A stretch of 64,000 nt of DNA, from positions 1-64,000 of the forward strand of contig NMRB01000194.1 in NCBI GenBank assembly GCA_002633025.1, read 5' to 3'. The notes below the pieces were generated by a model. That model searched no databases and was not told the origin of the DNA. It was given only the letters and a program-made list of their open reading frames with translations. Position numbers and translations under genes: made by a program. Below, piece by piece: positions 58,692 to 64,000 of this stretch. How positions within the stretch are numbered: position 1 is the first letter of the stretch; each line of letters starts with the position of its first letter. This DNA is from Notospermus geniculatus (taxonomy: Eukaryota; Nemertea; Pilidiophora; Heteronemertea; Lineidae).

Positions 58692-61600
58692 CATATTGTA
58701 CAAATCAGGAGGAGTAGAAGACAGCTAGGATATGTATCTCATCTTGATATTTTGACCCACCTGTGAACAGAAAACGTTGGTGAAATTATGATACAGTGCT
58801 GATTACCTGTTTAACAAAAGGTACAGCACAATTTTTCATATGAATTATTAGAGATAAATGCAGACTGAGCAGAAGTCACAGCTGTATATACATGTATTTT
58901 TGTGACAGATTTTTAATGCTAGAAATGCAAAATCAAGCTTCCCTCTACTGCAACGCACATCTCATACTGACTTACCCTAATGCCTGGTGACTGCACAAAT
59001 TTCGCATTTTTTCTATTTGGCAAAGTTATATAAATATGCTATAACAAGAGATGAGTGCGTGAATACATTGATAAAGTATATAAATGACATGATGCAATAA
59101 CCAGGGTATGTATGGCAGTAAGTGTACATGTACATTGGGGAGAAAACTGTAACGGTTGACCATGACCAAAAAATGTGGTTATCAATGGTCAGAATAGCAT
59201 CAATTCAGCTGTATTTGAAAATTTCCACATTTCATACTTAGTTCTTCTTGAATAATTCATTGTACATATTGATTATGGGCAGAATTCGCCCCTTGTGATG
59301 TTTTTAATTAGACCCCTGCAAGGCAAAATTGGATGAAAAAAGTCAAGAGACATACATGTATGCCAGTGGTCCTCTGTAAAGTGAACAGTCTTCTCCCATC
59401 AAAGAAATATTTACAAACCTGAAGATTTCATGACTCGTTTATCAGACTGATTTCAAGTCGCAGGTATAAATTCAAGGCTGAAATTTCAGAAATTGTTAAA
59501 TGACATCAAATAACATCAAATATTTTTTACTTATTTTAGGCCGGTGCCACTGACCCAACATCGTACAGAAATCTTCAAGTTTGTTTATGCATGTTTTGTC
59601 TTCTTAATGACGAAATGGTGAAGATGAACGAAGAGTGACATTGAGCGCTGTTGGAACAAGTTCATACATTCAGAAACTGCACATCGTTAACGGTGAAATT
59701 AAGCGGTAGAATCTCAACTATACAAAAGCGAGCAGGTTATCGCACAAAGTACATCTACATCAAATAATCGTATACTGTAAACGGAGAGAGAAATCACAAA
59801 GGTATTTACTGTACGTTTGGTTTCAGCACCATGTGCAGAAGAAAACTGTAAAGAAAATTTCAACCTAATCCAACCCCCATCCACAGACGTTCACAAGACA
59901 ACACTCTTTTTCTATGATTCTGAACCAGTGACAAAAGTCAACTAGTGTGTTAAACATTTAGAAGACGTTTCATCAACTACATAAGCATCTCCAGGTTATA
60001 TTTGTCAAAATTACCAGAAAATAATCCATTTGAATATTTTGGTGGGCATTTGGAGTGAGGTACGAAATTCCACTTTAAACTTGACGCAAGCTGGTACATG
60101 TAAAATTTTCAAGGCACAGACTTCACATGTGTTTAAATCCTGTTTATAGAGTTTTGTTGTCCCGCAAGACCACCGAGTTGCTGCCTGATACTTTAAGTTC
60201 CGAACACTTCCAAGGTTTGTAGTTCACCCAAATCTCAACAACAATTCAAAGACAACTAGAATCTCTTCAAAAAACTGGGTAATGTTTTCTAATGTACTGC
60301 ATTGATTCATAACATTTGACCTCTGCAACACCTGGAGATGCCAATGATTCATTTGAAGACTTTGTGGTGATATGGAATTTTTTTGTTTCACAAATCGTTG
60401 GAAGAAGATGCTGGGTGTGTATTGATAAGGTACTGGTATTTTTCAAGCTCAAATGATTCCTAGGGCACTAAGCTCAAATGATTCCCAGGGTATTTTCATG
60501 CTCAAATGACTCCTAGGGTTGAACCAAACGAGATAGTTGGAATAATCCTTCCAGTTTGGCTCTACGAAATTAAGTCCAAGTCATTTTTAGGTAAAAATTA
60601 GACCTGCTTTCCATGGCCCTTACAACCATAGCAGAGATTTAGGTGCATTAAACAGAGAAATTCATAGGCATCTTTTAATACCACATTCCAATAATACCTG
60701 CCACAATACAAGTTTTTTAAAATGCTAAATTACTCTCTTTATACCAGACAGTGCAGGATGACATCATATCCAAGAACAGGCTGGGGATCCCAATGAATGA
60801 ACTGTTGTTTTACCAACCATGAGACTTAGCCAAGATATTTAACCTTCTCAGAATATCAACATTATATGCTCAAGACGATTTGGTGAAACATTTTACGAAG
60901 CTTCAGTTTTTAATGTGTTTTTGCCTAATTGGAAAGGGTTAATACTTAAATAATTTTCAAGCACCCTAACCTGTCAGGCAAATATCCTCGATTGGCCGAT
61001 TGCAACTGGATGGGCCGGTGCATCTAAATTGGCCACTGTTCTTCAATTCTAGTACAGGTCGTTATTTGAAAATGAGGTATCACCACAAGTGTTAAGAGCA
61101 TGCACTCAGCAAAGCAATGCATCGCGACTTGTATGTCGGCCATCTTGAACTTCACTGAAAACACACCACCCACCGATGTAGCTGTGAATTGTTGTTAATT
61201 AGGCTGGCAATCGGCTGATAGAAGATGCTTGCCTGACTGCTAACTGGACCAATATATACCCACATATTACAGACATTGTGTATGTTAGTGCATGTGATTT
61301 TTATTACTTAGAATGACAAAAACAATGGAGATGATCGTGCCTATTTCTTGACCAACAGCGCTCAAAATCATACACCGCCATGGCGGTAAGATTGTCATTC
61401 AAGTTACAAGAGTAAAAGTCCTGAGCTTGACTAGATAATGTACCTAATTACCTACCACACTCAGAAAACTGGTCCAAAGGGGTCGAAAAGCACAGAATTT
61501 ACAAGCTACAGGTTAAACTAGGGTTTTGCATGGTTATAGCATGACAAGCTGGGGGGGGGGGGGGTATTTAGCAAGAAGCAAGGAGCTTGGTGACCTTGAA

Positions 61601-62779
61601 TTTTCATGGGAGCTTATCTCTCTTGTAAGTCCTGGGCTTTGCTTATTTATTTGCTCCCCATTTTACTGTGCATTTCAACTCAAGATCCAAAAGGGGTAAA
61701 ATAGTTGTGAATTTCACATTAACGTTGTGAGAGCACATGAACAGGTTCATAGAATTTAATTTAGATTTTACTGACTCCTGAAAAGGATCTGTAAAAGGGA
61801 CCAAAAGGTGGGTACTGCCTCCCTTTTTAACCTAGCAGCATGTACATGTACCAATCTATTATTCATCGTAACAGGGCACAGAGCATAACTCTGGATAGAA
61901 TACATTTTGCACATCTTCCACCTTGTATATTGTTAAGGAAGATTTGAATTATTCATTTTGCCGCATTAGCTCAACAGCTATACAAACTGCCCAGAAAGGA
62001 TGGGACCTCGGGGTAAACACACCCGCTAGACTGGTGATACCTGTATTCATGATCGTGAAACACTGGTCAAATGAAATCAGGACAAAATGTCAAGATACTT
62101 GAACAAAATCTGTGGTGGTGATGAACTTCTTGTTGAAACCAATAGTTCTACATGAATCTCACGAAAGCAACAATGGTAGCACAGACTCTAAAGACTGCAT
62201 AGGCCTATTCGTAAAGCTGTTCAAGAATTACCAGCCTAACTTCAGCCAGTGGACAGGAACTTTTCATGCCCAAGTTACAAGCAGGTATATCTTAAACACC
62301 CTTTATGAATATGGCGCTACAAGTTTCAGTTTCCATTGGTTCATTCTCAACCTCAGTGTCAGCATTTTTCCAGCTTTGTAGATGCCTCGGACCATTTGAC
62401 AAAAGAAACCACAATTGTCAGCGAATGGTTACGGGGAGATGATGATTAATGAGGAAGAGACATTAATTTGTTTTGGTACGGGGCAGGTGAGTTCGGGACA
62501 GTGACACTTCCTGAGGTGTCTCAGACGGGTATTAAATATGATGACTGGCGGACTTATGGCACCACAGCGTGCAAATTATGAGCAAAGTGGGCAACAAAAA
62601 AACTTAAAACCATCTGATGGCTTTGGAAATATACTTGAAAATTGTCGAAGTTAAAAAGTCATATGTCAGGTTCTCACTTCCAGTGTTGTGGTTTCTTTCT
62701 CCAAATGGGACCTTGGGCATATGAATGCTTTACTTTGAAAGTTTAGAGATCATAGCAAAGTTAAGTTTCTTCTTAAGAA

Positions 62780-62842
62780 AGGATCAATTGTCCTTCTCGA
62801 CGTTATCGTATTATGATAGCGTCGAGAAGGACAATTGATCCT
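62780..62842. repeat. 63-bp near-perfect hairpin in copy B
   Basis: Counterpart of 57321-57383. Two bases differ from copy A, and both forms pair fully if G-U is allowed. Confidence 0.9.
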
Positions 62843-63049
62843 TCTTTACACAAGTTGACACAACTGGTAGAACTGTGAAAAATCTACCGGAACTTGGAAA
62901 TTTGTTGGTTGAATGCATGACTTTTACTGCATAAACACAGTGAGATAAACCTTCTGTACCTACCTTCAACTTGCAGTAACACCTTTTGGACCAGTCTCTT
63001 TGTGACAATAACTCACACTATAGTTAATCAATGTTTGGACTTCATTATA

Positions 63050-64000
63050 TAAAACTGGACAGATGATTTCATGAAGAACAACACACTCACATGATGATAT
63101 GTTCTATTCATAAATGCAAAAATGGCGTGTGTGAATTCTATAGCAACCAAAAATGGCGATGTATCAAACAAACATTTCATAGAAAATGACCTCACCATTA
63201 GGCAAATGCAGATTTCGGATAAACCGGGCTAAATCAATGAAAAACACTCGGAAAGTGAATCAACCAAGAACTCCCGAATTGTCTCGGCACTTCTGGGGAA
63301 ATTTTTACGGTGTGTTGAAAACTCCATATGGAAGTGTTGCTTTTCCAACCGGCAACTTAACACCCGACTACGCTGGGTTTAATTACCCGGGAAGGTAGCA
63401 TTAATTAGTACCTCACAGGTGCACCCTGTGACCAATTATAGCGCATTAGAATATTTCGATGGAGAGCCGGGCGTACAAGGCTCACTTTTTGTCATTGCAC
63501 TTCACTTCTTCTGCAGTAAATGAAGCAAGAAACTTCTAATTCCTTCTTCTTGTAAGTGACAAAGAAGACAGCATGTGTTAGGTTCGAGTTAATGCAATCA
63601 GATGTATCAAATGGAGAAACTCGAGTTCAAAAATTGTTCAAGATGGCACACTCTGTGATCCCAAGTCATGTCCTTGATGGACCTGGTGATCCCAAGTCAT
63701 GTCCTTGATGGACCTGATGGTACTCAGTGCAAAGACACTTGCTGATTTCAGCAGCATGTAACACAGTTCAAACTACATGTACATGTAATAGAATAAAGCA
63801 TGGGTACCGATGAAACTCTCCATTCCTATTAATTCACGTATCTTGGCTCATCAGATTTTCCCCAGAATCAAAACTTAGACATTTTCTCAAAATTTCCTCA
63901 GTCCTTCCACTCGGAGGTGTTGTCATATTTAACGCCAATGGTGTAGTACACATGGTAATGGCCAGAATCCATTAGATGTTTTTTGTGTAGAGTGGGAAAA
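63050..64000. other. Window end, one short tandem repeat
   Basis: A 31-bp unit (GTGATCCCAAGTCATGTCCT then TGATGGACCTG) occurs twice at about 63656-63718. Two overlapping TACATGTA lie at 63774-63787. A 70-codon frame at 63186-63398 has no splice or other support. Confidence 0.45.

Larger units (their letters stand above)
57597..63049 (+). repeat. Tandem duplication, copy B (5.45 kb)
   Basis: It lacks the 0.43-kb and 0.92-kb insertions of copy A. It has small extras of its own, such as a 10-bp tandem gain (CATCAAATAACATCAAATA, about 59503-59522), TTGTA near 58695 and AACCTGTCA near 60968. A plus-strand frame at 62112-62381 is interrupted by a stop in copy A, which argues against coding. Confidence 0.9.

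Noticed and set aside
62112-62381. 89-codon frame in copy B
   Set aside because: Interrupted by a stop in copy A and contains a TAGGCCTA word shared by both copies; no other support.
1-64000. Polinton, LINE, LTR or other autonomous element
   Set aside because: No reverse transcriptase, integrase, polymerase or transposase motifs seen in any frame of useful length.

Overview
The window is eukaryotic, intron-bearing, repeat-rich DNA. There are no operons and no long open frames. Short terminal-inverted-repeat (TIR) elements are very dense, and the octamers TAGGCCTA and TACATGTA are strikingly over-represented. Together with the roughly few-percent divergence between duplicated segments, this suggests a highly polymorphic marine invertebrate, perhaps a deuterostome such as an echinoderm, hemichordate or amphioxus. 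That placement is an inference from repeat style; no protein here confirms it.

Layout. (1) 1-13451 is a giant inverted repeat: the left arm (1-6345) and right arm (7274-13451) match in opposite orientation around a 0.93 kb spacer, and a single N sits exactly where the right arm begins. The arms differ by insertions of small foldback elements and by a 160-bp unit present once on the left and three times on the right. (2) 14.28-24.6 kb is a direct duplication (about 14283-19377 and 19607-23510, plus a sub-duplication 23501/24212). Each copy has collected different TIR elements, so many insertions have an unoccupied counterpart. (3) 24.6-39 kb is mostly single-copy noncoding sequence with scattered TIR elements, hairpins and a GAY-type microsatellite. 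(4) 39-50 kb is AT-rich and contains the best gene evidence: a four-exon minus-strand model (47055-49370) with phase-compatible consensus splice junctions, and a possible plus-strand first exon at 43126-43254. A 1.08 kb direct repeat (44889/45966) has an N at its junction and looks like an unmerged contig overlap. (5) 50757-63049 is a tandem duplication (copy A 6.84 kb, copy B 5.45 kb). Copy A carries two insertions (about 0.43 and 0.92 kb) that B lacks.

Most unusual signal. Comparison of duplicated segments shows repeated, exact 6-bp presence/absence differences at a TA dinucleotide: TA versus TAGGCCTA (five clean cases) and TA versus TACATGTA (one clean case). Both octamers are self-complementary and many times commoner than chance. 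I know of no named element or process that makes them.

No rRNA, tRNA, CRISPR, transposase, reverse transcriptase or other confidently named protein was found. Most open frames above 60 codons look like chance frames inside repeats.
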